From the NCBI RefSeq assembly GCF_000400935.1, contig NC_021280.1, forward strand, positions 248,001 through 312,000: a stretch of 64,000 nucleotides of DNA. Reading direction: 5' to 3'. The notes below the pieces were generated by a model that worked only from the letters and a program-made list of their open reading frames with translations, was not told where the DNA came from and did not search any database. This DNA is from Spiroplasma chrysopicola DF-1. GTDB taxonomy: Bacteria > Bacillota_I > Bacilli_A > Mycoplasmatales > Mycoplasmataceae. Shown in pieces: positions 9,582 to 19,833 of this stretch. The position numbers were made by a program, and so were the translations under genes. Every line of letters starts with the position of its first letter. Position 1 is the stretch's first letter.

Positions 9582-10508
9582 ATGTTAACAGTTAATTTTT
9601 TGGGATTTAAGTTAAATTGTCCCTTAACAACAGCCAGTGGAACATTTGGTTATGGGGAATGTTATCAAGATTTTTTTGATGTTAATGAATTAGGAATCTT
9701 AACAACAAAAGGGATTACTTTAGAACCTCGAAGTGGTAATCCCCAACCCCGTTTAGCCGAAGTTACGGGTGGGATTATTAATGCGATTGGATTAGAAAAT
9801 TCTGGTTTTGATCAATTTGTTAGCGACATTGTTCCAACATTTAAAGCTTTTAAAATCCCGGTTATGGTTAATTTAAATGGTAAAACAATTGAAGAGTATC
9901 AAACTTTAGCGGCTGCAATTAATAAGATTAAGGTCATTGCTTTTGTTGAACTAAATATTTCTTGTCCAAATGTCAAAGCAGGGGGAATATTATTTGGAAC
10001 GGATTTAGAATTAACGCGTAAAGTTGTTCGTGCTGTTCGTGCTGTTTTACCAGATAAAAAATTAATTGTAAAATTATCCCCAGCTGTTAGTGATATTAAA
10101 AAGTTTGCTTTAATTTGTGAGGAAGAAAAAGCGGATGGGATTAGTTTGATTAACACAATTCCGGCAATGCAAATTAATTACCAAACTGGAAAACCAACCC
10201 TTGGTAATATTATTGGGGGATTAAGTGGGCCATGTATTAAACCCATTGCGGTTCGGATGGTTTATGAAGTTGCTAGTGTTGTTAAAATCCCAATCATTGG
10301 GATTGGGGGAGTTAGCTGTTATGAAGATGTTTTAGAGTTTATGATGGCGGGGGCTAGTGTTGTTGGGATAGGGACAAGCATATTTCGCAGCCCAGAGATG
10401 ATTACAGAAATTAAGAGGAAGTTAAAAGAATATTGCATTGCTAATAATTTAAATAGTATTGAAGAAATAATTGGTTTGGCTCAACCAAGGAGAAAAGATT
10501 ATGAATAA
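9582..10508 (+). CDS. pyrD: Dihydroorotate dehydrogenase, class 1B catalytic subunit
   Basis: 308 residues. TASGTFGYG, GNPQPRLAE, the NISCPN motif with the catalytic cysteine, and GIGGVSCYEDVLEFMMAGA at the phosphate-binding end of the FMN barrel are all present. Class 1B enzymes use NAD through PyrK, encoded just upstream. The ATG follows the pyrK stop directly, and the 3' end overlaps pyrF by eight bases. Confidence 0.96.
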   Translation: MLTVNFLGFKLNCPLTTASGTFGYGECYQDFFDVNELGILTTKGITLEPRSGNPQPRLAEVTGGIINAIGLENSGFDQFVSDIVPTFKAFKIPVMVNLNGKTIEEYQTLAAAINKIKVIAFVELNISCPNVKAGGILFGTDLELTRKVVRAVRAVLPDKKLIVKLSPAVSDIKKFALICEEEKADGISLINTIPAMQINYQTGKPTLGNIIGGLSGPCIKPIAVRMVYEVASVVKIPIIGIGGVSCYEDVLEFMMAGASVVGIGTSIFRSPEMITEIKRKLKEYCIANNLNSIEEIIGLAQPRRKDYE

Positions 10509-11205
10509 AATAATTATTGCTTGTGATTTTAATAGTCGTCAACAATTAATGACTTTTTTAGATAAGTTTCCCCCAAAACCGTTGTTTTTAAAATTAGGAA
10601 TGGAGTTAATTTATGGAATTGGTTTTGAAATTATTAATGAATTAAAAAAAGCAGGTCATCAAATTTTTCTGGATTTAAAATTACATGATATTCCAATCAC
10701 AATTCATAAAGCGCTTATTGCTTTAAACCAATATCAAGTTGACTTTTTGACAATTCATTTAACAAGTGGGCGACAAGCTTTGGAGAAGGCCCAAGAAATT
10801 AGTAAATCAACAGGAACAAAATTATTAGGAGTAACTGTTTTAACGAGTTTGGATGATGAGGATTTACAAGAAATATTTGGTTGCCAAACTTTAACAAGTG
10901 AGCAGCTAGTAATGAATTTAGCTAGTTTAGCTGTTGAATATGATTTTTATGGAGTTATTTGTTCGCCCCATGAAGTACAAATGATTAAAAGAACATATCA
11001 CCAGTTAAAAACAATAACACCGGGGATTCAAATGAGAGGACAAGAAACTGATCAAAAACGAACAACAACTGTTAAAGCAACACAGCAATTAGGGGCAGAT
11101 TATTTAGTTGTTGGTCGGGCAATTACTTTAGCTGATAATCCTTATCAAGTTTATCAAGAAATGACAGCTCAGTTTTTAGAAAAAGAGAGGGTAGAAAATG
11201 AATAA
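10501..11205 (+). CDS. pyrF: Orotidine 5'-phosphate decarboxylase
   Basis: 234 residues. DLKLHDIP (D58, K60, D63) is the catalytic charge network that decarboxylates OMP to UMP, and TPGIQMRG and VVGRAIT bind phosphate. ATG 10501 lies within the last codons of pyrD, with AAGGAGA ahead of it. An in-frame GTG ten codons earlier is less likely. Confidence 0.95.
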   Translation: MNKIIIACDFNSRQQLMTFLDKFPPKPLFLKLGMELIYGIGFEIINELKKAGHQIFLDLKLHDIPITIHKALIALNQYQVDFLTIHLTSGRQALEKAQEISKSTGTKLLGVTVLTSLDDEDLQEIFGCQTLTSEQLVMNLASLAVEYDFYGVICSPHEVQMIKRTYHQLKTITPGIQMRGQETDQKRTTTVKATQQLGADYLVVGRAITLADNPYQVYQEMTAQFLEKERVENE

Positions 11206-11806
11206 AATTTTAGGAGAATTAATTAAAATAAAAGCAATTAGTATTAATACTAACCAGTTATATACTTGAGCCTCAGGGATTAAGTCACCAATTTATATTG
11301 ATAATCGCTTAATAATGGGATATCCGGATTTACGATGAAAAATTAGTCAGTCTTTCCAGCAATTAATTAATAAGCATTTTAAAGCTGATGAAATTAAGGT
11401 TATTTTTGGAACAGCAACAGCAGGAATTGCGCATGCCGCTTTTTTATCCCATTTATTACAGTTGCCATTAGGTTATGTTCGTAGTGCAAAAAAAGATCAT
11501 GGTAAGGAAAATCAAATTGAAGGGGTTTATCAAGTCGGCCAAAAAGGGCTTGTTATTGAAGATTTGATTTCAACAGGTGGTTCAGTAATTGGTGTTGTTA
11601 AAGCCTTACAACAAGCGGGCATAGAAGTGGTGGGGGTTTTAGCTATTTTTAGTTATCAGTTAAATAAAGCGAAAGATTCATTTGCTGAATTAGGAATCCC
11701 ATTATATACCTTAACTAATTTTGAACAATTAATAAAAGATGATCAATTACTGACTTTTTCGGAGCAAAAAGTATTAGCAGAATTTCATCATTTTTTGAAT
11801 CAATAA
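11198..11806 (+). CDS. pyrE: Orotate phosphoribosyltransferase
   Basis: 202 residues. GIKSPIYIDNR near the N-terminus and the PRPP loop EDLISTGGS (from E121) define the enzyme that makes OMP from orotate and PRPP. Two TGA Trp codons near the start hide the true beginning under the standard code. It overlaps pyrF by eight bases and closes the operon. No carA or carB is in the cluster, so carbamoyl phosphate must come from elsewhere, for example arginine catabolism. Confidence 0.94.
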
Positions 11807-11955
11807 TTGTTTATTCGGATTTTAAAGTAAGGAAGAAAAGTAATCGTTAATTTAGGTAAAGTATGTTGATAACTAGTAATTGGGGGTAAATAATAATATA
11901 ATATAAAGGTATTAAAAATAGTAACAAAAATTAATTAGTTAGGTGGCGCAAAGAG

Positions 11956-12774
11956 ATGAATCTATTTAATAGTGCTTATGATATTTTTTATGAAGTTATG
12001 ACAAGTTGAGCCAATTGATTATTTTTTGGGTTAGCAATTTTTGGTTATTTAGTTTTCTTATTGTGTTATTGGATTTATTTATTTTCACAATGAAAAACTA
12101 ATTTAAAAAGAGCAAAATATGATGCTCGTGAAGAACTATTAAAAACGAAAATAAATCCTGATGGAGAAACACAACAAGCGATTACAATGATTATTGATAC
12201 AATTGGGGAAATGATTAATAATAATGATGCCGAAAACATCTTATTTATTGATTCAAATATTAAAAAAGATGCGATTTTATCTCATTGTTGACAGTTCTAT
12301 GATCAAGATAAAAACTATAATAGTTCTTATGTTGATTGTCAAAAGATTGAACAAAATCGCCACCATGATTATGGGTCGTTATTAATTGGGCGGTTAGTTT
12401 CATTAGCTAATTATAAAGTATATATGAATAAAAAAATGCGGATGAAAGTAATTAATATTTTTGCCTCAAAATTACCATTTACTCCCGCTTCTGATATTAG
12501 TAATTTAGAAGTGCAAAAGAAAACAATTATTTTTTTAGATAATATTGATGTTTGTAAAGCTGATAATATTAAGGATACATTGGAAATTATTAAAAATAGT
12601 TTTTTAGATATTAGTAATTTAGTGATTGTTTGTCCAATTAATAAACATCATATGACCAAAGTCTTAAACCATTATTATTCATATAATTTAGTGTTATCAG
12701 AAGAAGAATTAGCCAATAATAAAGTCTTTGATCATTATGCCAAAGCAACTAATAGTAAAATTATTGAAATTTAA
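11956..12774 (+). CDS. Membrane protein with a cytoplasmic domain, unknown function
   Basis: 272 residues with four or more TGA Trp codons. A hydrophobic stretch at about 20-45 anchors the N-terminus, and the rest is soluble. KKTIIFLDNID resembles a Walker B strand of P-loop NTPases, but the place where a P-loop would be (ILFIDSNIKKDA) lacks the Gly-Lys-Ser/Thr core. It may be a degenerate NTPase-fold protein; I do not recognise the family. AGGTGG precedes the ATG, and a TATAAT-like box lies about 50 bases upstream. Confidence 0.7.
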
Positions 12775-13020
12775 AAAGGACTAGCTGTAAAATCTAGTTT
12801 TAATTTGTACATTTTAATCTTAAAAATTCTTATAAATAATTGATTAATGTATAATAGATATGATTAATAAAAAATTAATTAAAGAAAATAATCAATAAAC
12901 AAGGTATTTAATTCTAAGATATGGTTATTTAATGTTGCAAAAATTAGAAAGATTATGATAGATTTAAATTAAAATAAATATTATAAATATTTATAAAATA
13001 TAAAATAGGAGGATTATAAA

Positions 13021-14586
13021 ATGGGAATAAATTTAAAGAAAGAACTAGAACGTGATGAACTTCATCGCTCAATTTGAAATATTGCAAATGATTTACGTGG
13101 AGCTGTTGACGGTTGAGACTTTAAACAATATGTACTAGGAATAATGTTTTATCGTTATATTTCAGAAAATTTAGCAATGTATATTAATAAAGGTGAACAT
13201 GATGCAGGTAATAAATTATTTAATTATGAAAAAAGTTTAGATAATGATGTAGAAAGTTCAAGGGAAGGCTTAATAGCAGAAAAAGGATTTTTTATTTTAC
13301 CTTCTGAACTATTTTGTAATGTTTGAGAAAATGCAGATAATAATGAAAATCTAAATGAAACACTGGAAAGAGTATTTAGAAATATTGAACAATCAGCAAA
13401 AGGAACAGAATCCGAAAGAAATTTTTCAGGATTATTTGATGACCTTGATGTTAATTCTAATAAATTAGGTGCTACTGTTGAAAAAAGAAATAAAAATCTT
13501 TGTAAAATTTTAAATTCAATTGGAAATATGAAATTAGGAAATTATCAAAACAATACAATTGATGCCTTTGGTGATGCATATGAATACTTAATGACAATGT
13601 ATGCAAGTAACGCTGGAAAATCTGGGGGAGAATTTTTTACACCGCAAGAAGTGTCAGAACTTCTGGCTAGATTAGCTTTAACTGGAAAAGAAAAAGTCAA
13701 TAAAGTTTATGATCCAGCTTGTGGTTCAGGTTCTTTGTTATTACAAGCAATAAAAATATTGGGTAAAGAAAATATTAAACAAGGTTTTTTTGGTCAGGAA
13801 AAAAACATCACAACTTATAACTTATGTCGAATAAATATGTTTTTACATGATGTAGGTTTTGAAAAGTTTAATATTGCATGTGAAGATACTTTAATAGCCC
13901 CAAAGCATTGAGATGATGAACCTTTTGATGTAATAGTTTCTAATCCTCCTTATTCAACTAAGTGAGATGGTGATAGTAATCCACTTCTTATTAATGATCC
14001 TCGTTTTAGTCCAGCTGGAGTTCTAGCACCAAAAAGTAAAGCAGATTTAGCTTTTATTATGCACTCAGTATCATGGTTATCTAATACCGGGACTGCAGCA
14101 ATTGTTTGTTTTCCTGGAATAATGTATCGAGCTGGTGCAGAACAAAAAATAAGAAAATACCTTGTTGATAACAACTTTATTGATTGTATTATTCAGTTAC
14201 CAGATAATTTATTTTATGGTACCACAATTTCAACTTGTATAATGGTGTTAAAAAAATCTAAAATTAATAGTGACATTGTATTTATTGATGCAAGTAAAGA
14301 GTATTTAAGTGCAGCAAATAACAATAAGTTAACAAATGATAATATAAATAACATCATTAATGCATATATTAATAGAACAGATAAAGAATATGTTGTCAAG
14401 TTGGCCTCTTATGATGAAGTTGTTCTAAATAATTATAATTTATCTGTTTCTACTTATGTTGAAAAAGAAGATACATTTGAAGAAATTGATATTGTTAAAC
14501 TCAATGCTGAAATAGAAACAATTGTTGAAAAACAAAATAAACTGCGTGAAGAAATTGCAAAAATTTTAGAAGAAATAGAAGTATAG
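13021..14586 (+). CDS. hsdM: Type I restriction-modification system methyltransferase subunit
   Basis: 521 residues. The N-terminal helical domain ([13 protein letters not shown]) leads into the adenine methyltransferase core: motif I DPACGSGS from D231 and catalytic NPPY from N308. FFTPQEV and the helical tail that contacts HsdS are present. HsdM methylates adenine at the site chosen by HsdS. The SD is a perfect AGGAGG at 13007-13012. It starts a three-gene hsdM-S-R operon. Confidence 0.96.
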
Positions 14587-14597
14587 GATAAGATATT

Positions 14598-15863
14598 ATG
14601 ATTAAATTAAATGAATTAATAGAAAATTTTTGCCCAAGAGGTGTTCCTTTTAAAAAAATTTGAGAAGTTACTATATGAGATAAAAAATTTAATTCAGTAG
14701 ATAAAATAAAACAAAGTAAAGTTGTTAAGTATAAATATTTTTTTGTAAAGGATTTAAATTCTTTTGTGAAAGAAAATGGAGATGTAAAAATACTCACTAC
14801 AAACATTACTAATTTATTTACAGATAAAGAGCTTGCAGGTGTTTATATGACAGAAGGGGAAATTGTTTGTTTACCAGGAGGGAGCAGTAACCCAAATATA
14901 CAATATTATAATGGAAAATTTATTACATCAGACAATAGAATTGCAACATCTATTGATAAAAATGTTTTAAATAATAAGTTTTTATACTATTATTTTATTA
15001 ATAAGCTCAATATTATTTCATCTTTTTATAGAGGCTCAGGAATAAAGCATCCTGATATGTCAAAAATATTAGATTTAAAAATACCTATTCCACCAATAGA
15101 AGTTCAAAATGAAATTGTTCGGATACTTGATTCTTTCACAGAGCTGACATCAGAGCTGACATCAGAGCTGACATCAGAGATTGAAGCAAGAAAAAAACAA
15201 TATGAATATTTTTTAAATTTATTATTAGATGAATTAAAATTAAAAAATATTTTATTATTTTATGAAAATAAAAAAATATTAGATAATAAACAAAGAATTG
15301 TTGATAGTAATGTTGTTAAATATAGAAGACTTAACGATTTATTAGCATATGAGCAACCAGATAAATATATAGTTAAAGATACAAATTATAATTCCAACTT
15401 CAATATCCCTGTTTTAACTGCAGGAAAAACTTTTATACTTGGATTTACAGAAGAAAATGATGGTATTTACTGAGCTTCAAAAGAACAACCAGTAATTATA
15501 TTTGATGATTTTACAACATCATTTCATTGAATTGATTTTAATTTTAAAATTAAATCGTCAGCAATTAAAATTTTAAAACCCAATCAAAAGATAAAATTTA
15601 ATTTTAGGTTTTTATATTATGCAATGAAATCAATAAAATATCTTCCTAGTAATCATAGACGCCAATGAATAAGTGAATATAGCAAAATTAAAATCCCATT
15701 TTTTAGAATTGATATTCAAAATGAAATTGTTCGAATACTTGATTCTTTTACAGAGCTGACATCAGAGCTTACAGCAGAGCTGACATCAGAGCTTACAGTA
15801 AGAAAAAAACAATATGAATATTATCGTAATAAGTTATTAAATTTTAAAGAGATGGAGAATTAG
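14598..15863 (+). CDS. hsdS: Type I restriction-modification specificity subunit with ELTS repeats
   Basis: 421 residues. Two target recognition domains alternate with two conserved helical regions, each beginning [15 protein letters not shown] or [15 protein letters not shown]. The first helical region carries three exact copies of GAGCTGACATCA (15141-15176) coding ELTS; the second carries four related 12-mers (15753-15800). In type IC systems such as EcoR124 a similar four-residue repeat sets the distance between the half-sites, so a change in copy number changes specificity. Several TGA Trp codons fall within the second recognition domain. The gene follows hsdM by 11 bases. Confidence 0.92.
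15141..15176 (+). repeat. Three exact tandem copies of a 12-bp unit in hsdS
   Basis: GAGCTGACATCA is repeated at 15141, 15153 and 15165, coding ELTS three times in the central helical spacer. The length is a multiple of three, so slippage would keep the frame. Confidence 0.95.
15753..15800 (+). repeat. Four degenerate tandem copies of the same 12-bp unit in hsdS
   Basis: Units begin at 15753, 15765, 15777 and 15789; the first and third equal the unit of the central array, the others carry a few substitutions (ELTA, ELTV). They lie in the C-terminal helical region. Confidence 0.92.
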
Positions 15864-15865
15864 TT

Positions 15866-18800
15866 ATGTCATCTTTTAATATTATTTCAGAAAGTAATGA
15901 TTTGACAGTTGTTAGTCAATATATCTCAGTTATAAAAAAGGCAAATTCTTTTCAAAGTGAAGCAGATCTTGAAAAAGAATTTATAAATTTATTGCAAGAT
16001 CAATCATATGAATTTTTATCTGTCCACAATGGAACTGACTTAAGAAAAAATTTACGAAAACAATTAGAACTATTAAATAAATATAATTTTTCCGATGATG
16101 AATGAGAAAACTTTTTTAATCATAATTTGGCTAATCAGAATGATGGTATTATTGAAAAAACTAAAATAATTCAAGAAGATTATCGACAAGTTTTAATTCG
16201 TGATGATGGTTCTTCAAAAAATATTAATTTATTAGATAAAAAAAATATTCATAATAATAGGCTACAAGTTATTAATCAATATGAGGTAAAAGAGGGCAAA
16301 TATCAAAATCGTTATGATGTTACTATTTTAGTAAATGGTTTCCCATTAGTCCATGTTGAATTAAAGCGCCGTGGTGTTGCAATTAAAGAAGCATTTAATC
16401 AGATTAACCGTTATCAAAAAGATTCTTTTTGAGCAGAAACAGGTTTATTTCAATATGTCCAAATTTTTGTTATTTCTAATGGAACAAGCACAAAGTATTA
16501 TTCGAATACTACTCGCTTTAATCATATAAATGATATAAATCTCCCCGGAAAAAAAACAAAGACAAGTCACAGTTTTGAATTTACTTCGTTTTGAGCCGAT
16601 GCCAATAATAAAATTATCCCTGATTTAATAGATTTTACAAAAACGTTTTTTTCGAAACGTACTCTTTTGAATATTCTTACGAAATATTGTGTATTTACCT
16701 CTGAAAATATGCTTTTAGTAATGCGTCCTTATCAAATTGTTGCAACAGAAAGAATTTTAAATCGTATTGAAATTGCCACTAATTATAAAAAATATGGTTC
16801 AAGAACCGCAGGTGGTTATATTTGACATACCACTGGTTCTGGTAAGACATTAACATCATTCAAAGCAGCAAGAATGGCAAGTAAAATTTCTTATATTGAT
16901 AAAGTATTATTCGTTGTTGATCGCAAAGACTTAGATTACCAGACAATGAGAGAATATGATCGTTTTGAAGAGGGAGCCGCTAACTCCAATACTTCAACAA
17001 AAATTTTAAGAAAACAATTAGAGGATTCTAATTCAAAGATTATAATTACAACAATTCAAAAATTATCGCGTTTTATAACAAAAAATAAAGCTCATCAAAC
17101 TTTTGATAAACATGTAGTAATTATCTTTGATGAGTGTCATCGTTCACAATTTGGTGAAATGAATATGGCAATTACTAAGCATTTTAAAAAATATTATTTA
17201 TTTGGTTTTACAGGAACTCCAATTTTTACTGTTAATGCTGGAGCTTCCAAAAATCCAGCTTTAAAAACTACTGAACAAGTTTTTGGAGAAAAACTTCATA
17301 CCTATACAATTGTTGATGCCATAAATGATAATAATGTTTTACCTTTTCGAATTGATTATAATACAACATTGGCAAGCCGCGATGATATTGAAGATCAAGA
17401 AGTTCGAGATATTGATCGTGAAAAAGTATATTCAGATCCAAGAAGAATAAAAATGGTAACAGAATACATTTTAGATCATTTTAATCAGAAGACATATCGT
17501 ACGAAAAAGGTATTTCAACACAATGTTATTTCTAATGTTGCTGATGTTGTTAATGATAAAAATTGTTATAACTTTATGGAAAAAAAAGTATCAATTAATA
17601 TTGATGGCTTTAATTCTATTTTTGCTGTTTCATCAATTGAAATAGCAAAACTTTATTACAATGAATTTAAAAAACAAATGCAGGAAAAACCCGACCAAAA
17701 TTTAAAAGTAGGATTAATTTATTCTTATTTTGCAAATGAAGAAGAAAGTAATGGGCTTTTAGGAGAAGAAGATAGTCAAGAAACAACTAATTTAGATCAA
17801 TCATCACGGGATTTTCTTGAGGGAGTTATTAAAGATTATAATAAAATGTTTTCAACAAATTACGATACTTCTAGCGATAAATTCCAAAATTATTATAAAG
17901 ATTTATCATTAAGAATGAAAAATAAAGAGTTGGATTTATTAATTGTTGTTAATATGTTTTTGACAGGATTTGATGCTACAACACTTAATACACTTTGAGT
18001 TGACAAAAATCTAAAAATGCATGGTTTAATTCAAGCCTTTTCACGAACTAATCGGATTTTAAATTCTATTAAAACTTTTGGTAATATAGTTTGTTTTCGA
18101 AATCTTCAAAAACAAACTGATGAAGCAATAGCGTTATTTGGGAATAAAGATGCTTCAGGAATTGTATTATTAAAGGGGTTTGATGATTATTACCATGGTT
18201 ACACAGATCATAATGGCCAAAAACAAAAGGGATATGTTGAAATGATTGATGAATTATTTGAAAAATACCCCTTAAGGGAATCTTCAATTATTGGTGAACA
18301 AAAACAGAAAGAATTTATTACTCTTTTTGGAGCAATTTTAAGAATGCGTAATTTATTAACTACATATGATAAATTTGAGGGCAATGAGATAATTACTGAA
18401 AGAGATTTTCAAGATTATTGTGGAAGATATTTGGATTTAAAAGATCAATGATCAAAACACCAAGCTGGTGAAGCGGAAATTATTAATGATGATGTTGTTT
18501 TTGAAATTGAATTATTAAAACAGGTTGAAATTAATATTGATTACATTTTAATACTTGTGGAAAAATATCATAAAAGTTATTCAAAAGATGAAGAAATTCT
18601 TATTTCAATTTATAAAGCAATTGATTCTTCGCCACAATTAAGAAGTAAGAAGGAATTAATTAGAAATTTTATTAATGGGATTAATGATGTCCAAGACATT
18701 GTATCTGTTTGGCGAAGATTTATCGTTAAAGAAAAAGTAACATCCTTAAAAAAAATAATTCAAGCTGAAAAATTAAAAGAAGATGAAACTAAAAAATTTA

Positions 18801-18964
18801 TTTTAGATTGTTTTGAGAATGGCATTGTTAAAACTACAGGAACAAATTTTAATAAGATTTTACCGCCTATATCAAGATTTGGAGATGGAAACTATTATAA
18901 AACACGTGAAAGGGTAATAACTGAAATACAAAAATATTTTGACCAATTTTATGGACTAGAGTAA
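15866..18964 (+). CDS. hsdR: Type I restriction-modification endonuclease and translocase subunit
   Basis: 1032 residues. The N-terminal nuclease domain has DVTILVNG followed by E165 and K167 (VELKR). The motor has Walker A HTTGSGKT (H321-T328), the DEAD-box variant DECH from D422, and FTGTP. Later helicase motifs include LTGFDA and QAFSRTNR. HsdR translocates and cuts DNA that HsdM has not methylated. Four TGA codons are read as Trp; the frame is otherwise intact. It starts three bases after hsdS. Confidence 0.95.
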
Positions 18965-19048
18965 AAAATACTAAACATATTTCAGAAATATTTTATGTAA
19001 ATATAAGAAAAGTATTTAGTTCTAAAATTGATAAATTTTAACTTACAG

Positions 19049-19074
19049 ACTAGGAAAATATTCCTAGTTTTTAT
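19049..19074 (+). terminator. Terminator of the hsd operon
   Basis: ACTAGGAA (19049-19056), a 4-base loop, then TTCCTAGT (19061-19068) and a T-rich tail. It separates the hsd genes from the hpt promoter. Confidence 0.85.
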
Positions 19075-19095
19075 TTTTATTATCGGCTAATTTAG

Positions 19096-19124
19096 TTGCA
19101 AAATAACAAGAGATAAGTTATATT
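19096..19124 (+). promoter_or_regulatory. Promoter of the hpt-guaA transcript
   Basis: TTGCAA (19096-19101), a 17-base spacer and TATATT (19119-19124). The expected start near 19131 lies just before the riboswitch aptamer. Confidence 0.65.
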
Positions 19125-19142
19125 GTACTTATAACTAAATAA

Positions 19143-19285
19143 AGCTTATATATGCTAGTAAGATGAACTAGCGTTTCTACGTCTTGTCAATATTAAGATA
19201 CTATAGGTTATGAAATTTGTATGATAGCATATTTTCTTTTACATAATCAGTTTAGCAAGTTAAATTGTTTATGTTTTTATTTTTT
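19143..19285 (+). promoter_or_regulatory. Guanine riboswitch with transcription terminator, upstream of hpt
   Basis: Aptamer 19143-19209: P1 AGCTTATA with TATAGGTT; P2 GCTAGT with ACTAGC around a 7-base loop; the invariant junction GTTTCTAC (19173-19180); P3 of six pairs with a 7-base loop; then C at 19201 in the position that pairs with guanine. L2 and L3 can make two tertiary pairs (G-C, A-U). Downstream, GGTTATG (19206-19212) can pair with CATAATC (19242-19248) as an antiterminator, while ACATAA (19241-19246) pairs with TTATGT (19269-19274) before a T run as a terminator. Ligand would hold P1 and favour the terminator. Adenine would need T at 19201, and the known deoxyguanosine variants alter the junction, so guanine or hypoxanthine is most likely. 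Confidence 0.85.
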
Positions 19286-19304
19286 GGGGTAAAGGAGAAA
19301 AAAA

Positions 19305-19826
19305 GTGGATAAAGAAAAATTAGAATTATATATTTCCGCTGAGGAAATACAAAGTCGCATTAAAGCATATGGGGAAAAAATTACTAAACTTTATAAAGGA
19401 ACAATCTTACATTGTATTGGAATTATGAATGGTTCATTATTCTTTTTTAGTGATTTACTCCGTCGGATTGATAATTATATTGTTATTGATACAATTACTG
19501 TCTCAAGTTATCAAGGGATTAATTCAACGGGAGAAATTATTTTTAGTAAAGCAGTGACAAAAAATATTGAAAATAAAGATGTTTTATTAATTGAGGATTT
19601 AATAGATACTGGGAAAACATTATCGGTTGTTATTGAAGAAATTAAAAAATTAAAACCAAAAAGTTTACGGGTTGTTTGTTTAGCTGATAAAGTTGTTTGT
19701 CACCCAGACTTTAAATATGAGTATGAAGCCTTATTTGATATTAAAGATGAGTTTGTTGTTGGTTATGGATTTGATGTTGATGATCGTTATCGTCAATTAG
19801 AAGATATCTATATTTATCGAGGATAG
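19305..19826 (+). CDS. hpt: Hypoxanthine phosphoribosyltransferase
   Basis: 173 residues, normal length. GIMNGSLFF near residue 50 and the PRPP loop [11 protein letters not shown] (E97-D98) are diagnostic. It makes IMP or GMP from hypoxanthine or guanine and PRPP. The start codon is GTG, preceded by AAAGGAG (19291-19297). The upstream guanine riboswitch fits a purine salvage gene, and guaA follows after seven bases on the same transcript. Confidence 0.95.
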   Translation: MDKEKLELYISAEEIQSRIKAYGEKITKLYKGTILHCIGIMNGSLFFFSDLLRRIDNYIVIDTITVSSYQGINSTGEIIFSKAVTKNIENKDVLLIEDLIDTGKTLSVVIEEIKKLKPKSLRVVCLADKVVCHPDFKYEYEALFDIKDEFVVGYGFDVDDRYRQLEDIYIYRG

Positions 19827-19833
19827 GAAAATT

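Noticed and set aside
12775-12805. Terminator after the membrane protein gene at 11956
   Set aside because: ACTAG with CTAGT gives only a five-pair stem with a weak T tract; not strong enough to report.
15141-15800. CRISPR-like short repeats
   Set aside because: The units are 12 bp, directly adjacent and in frame within hsdS; there are no spacers.
19143-19209. 2'-deoxyguanosine or adenine riboswitch instead of guanine
   Set aside because: The junction is the standard GTTTCTAC and the ligand-pairing base at 19201 is C, both as in guanine aptamers.
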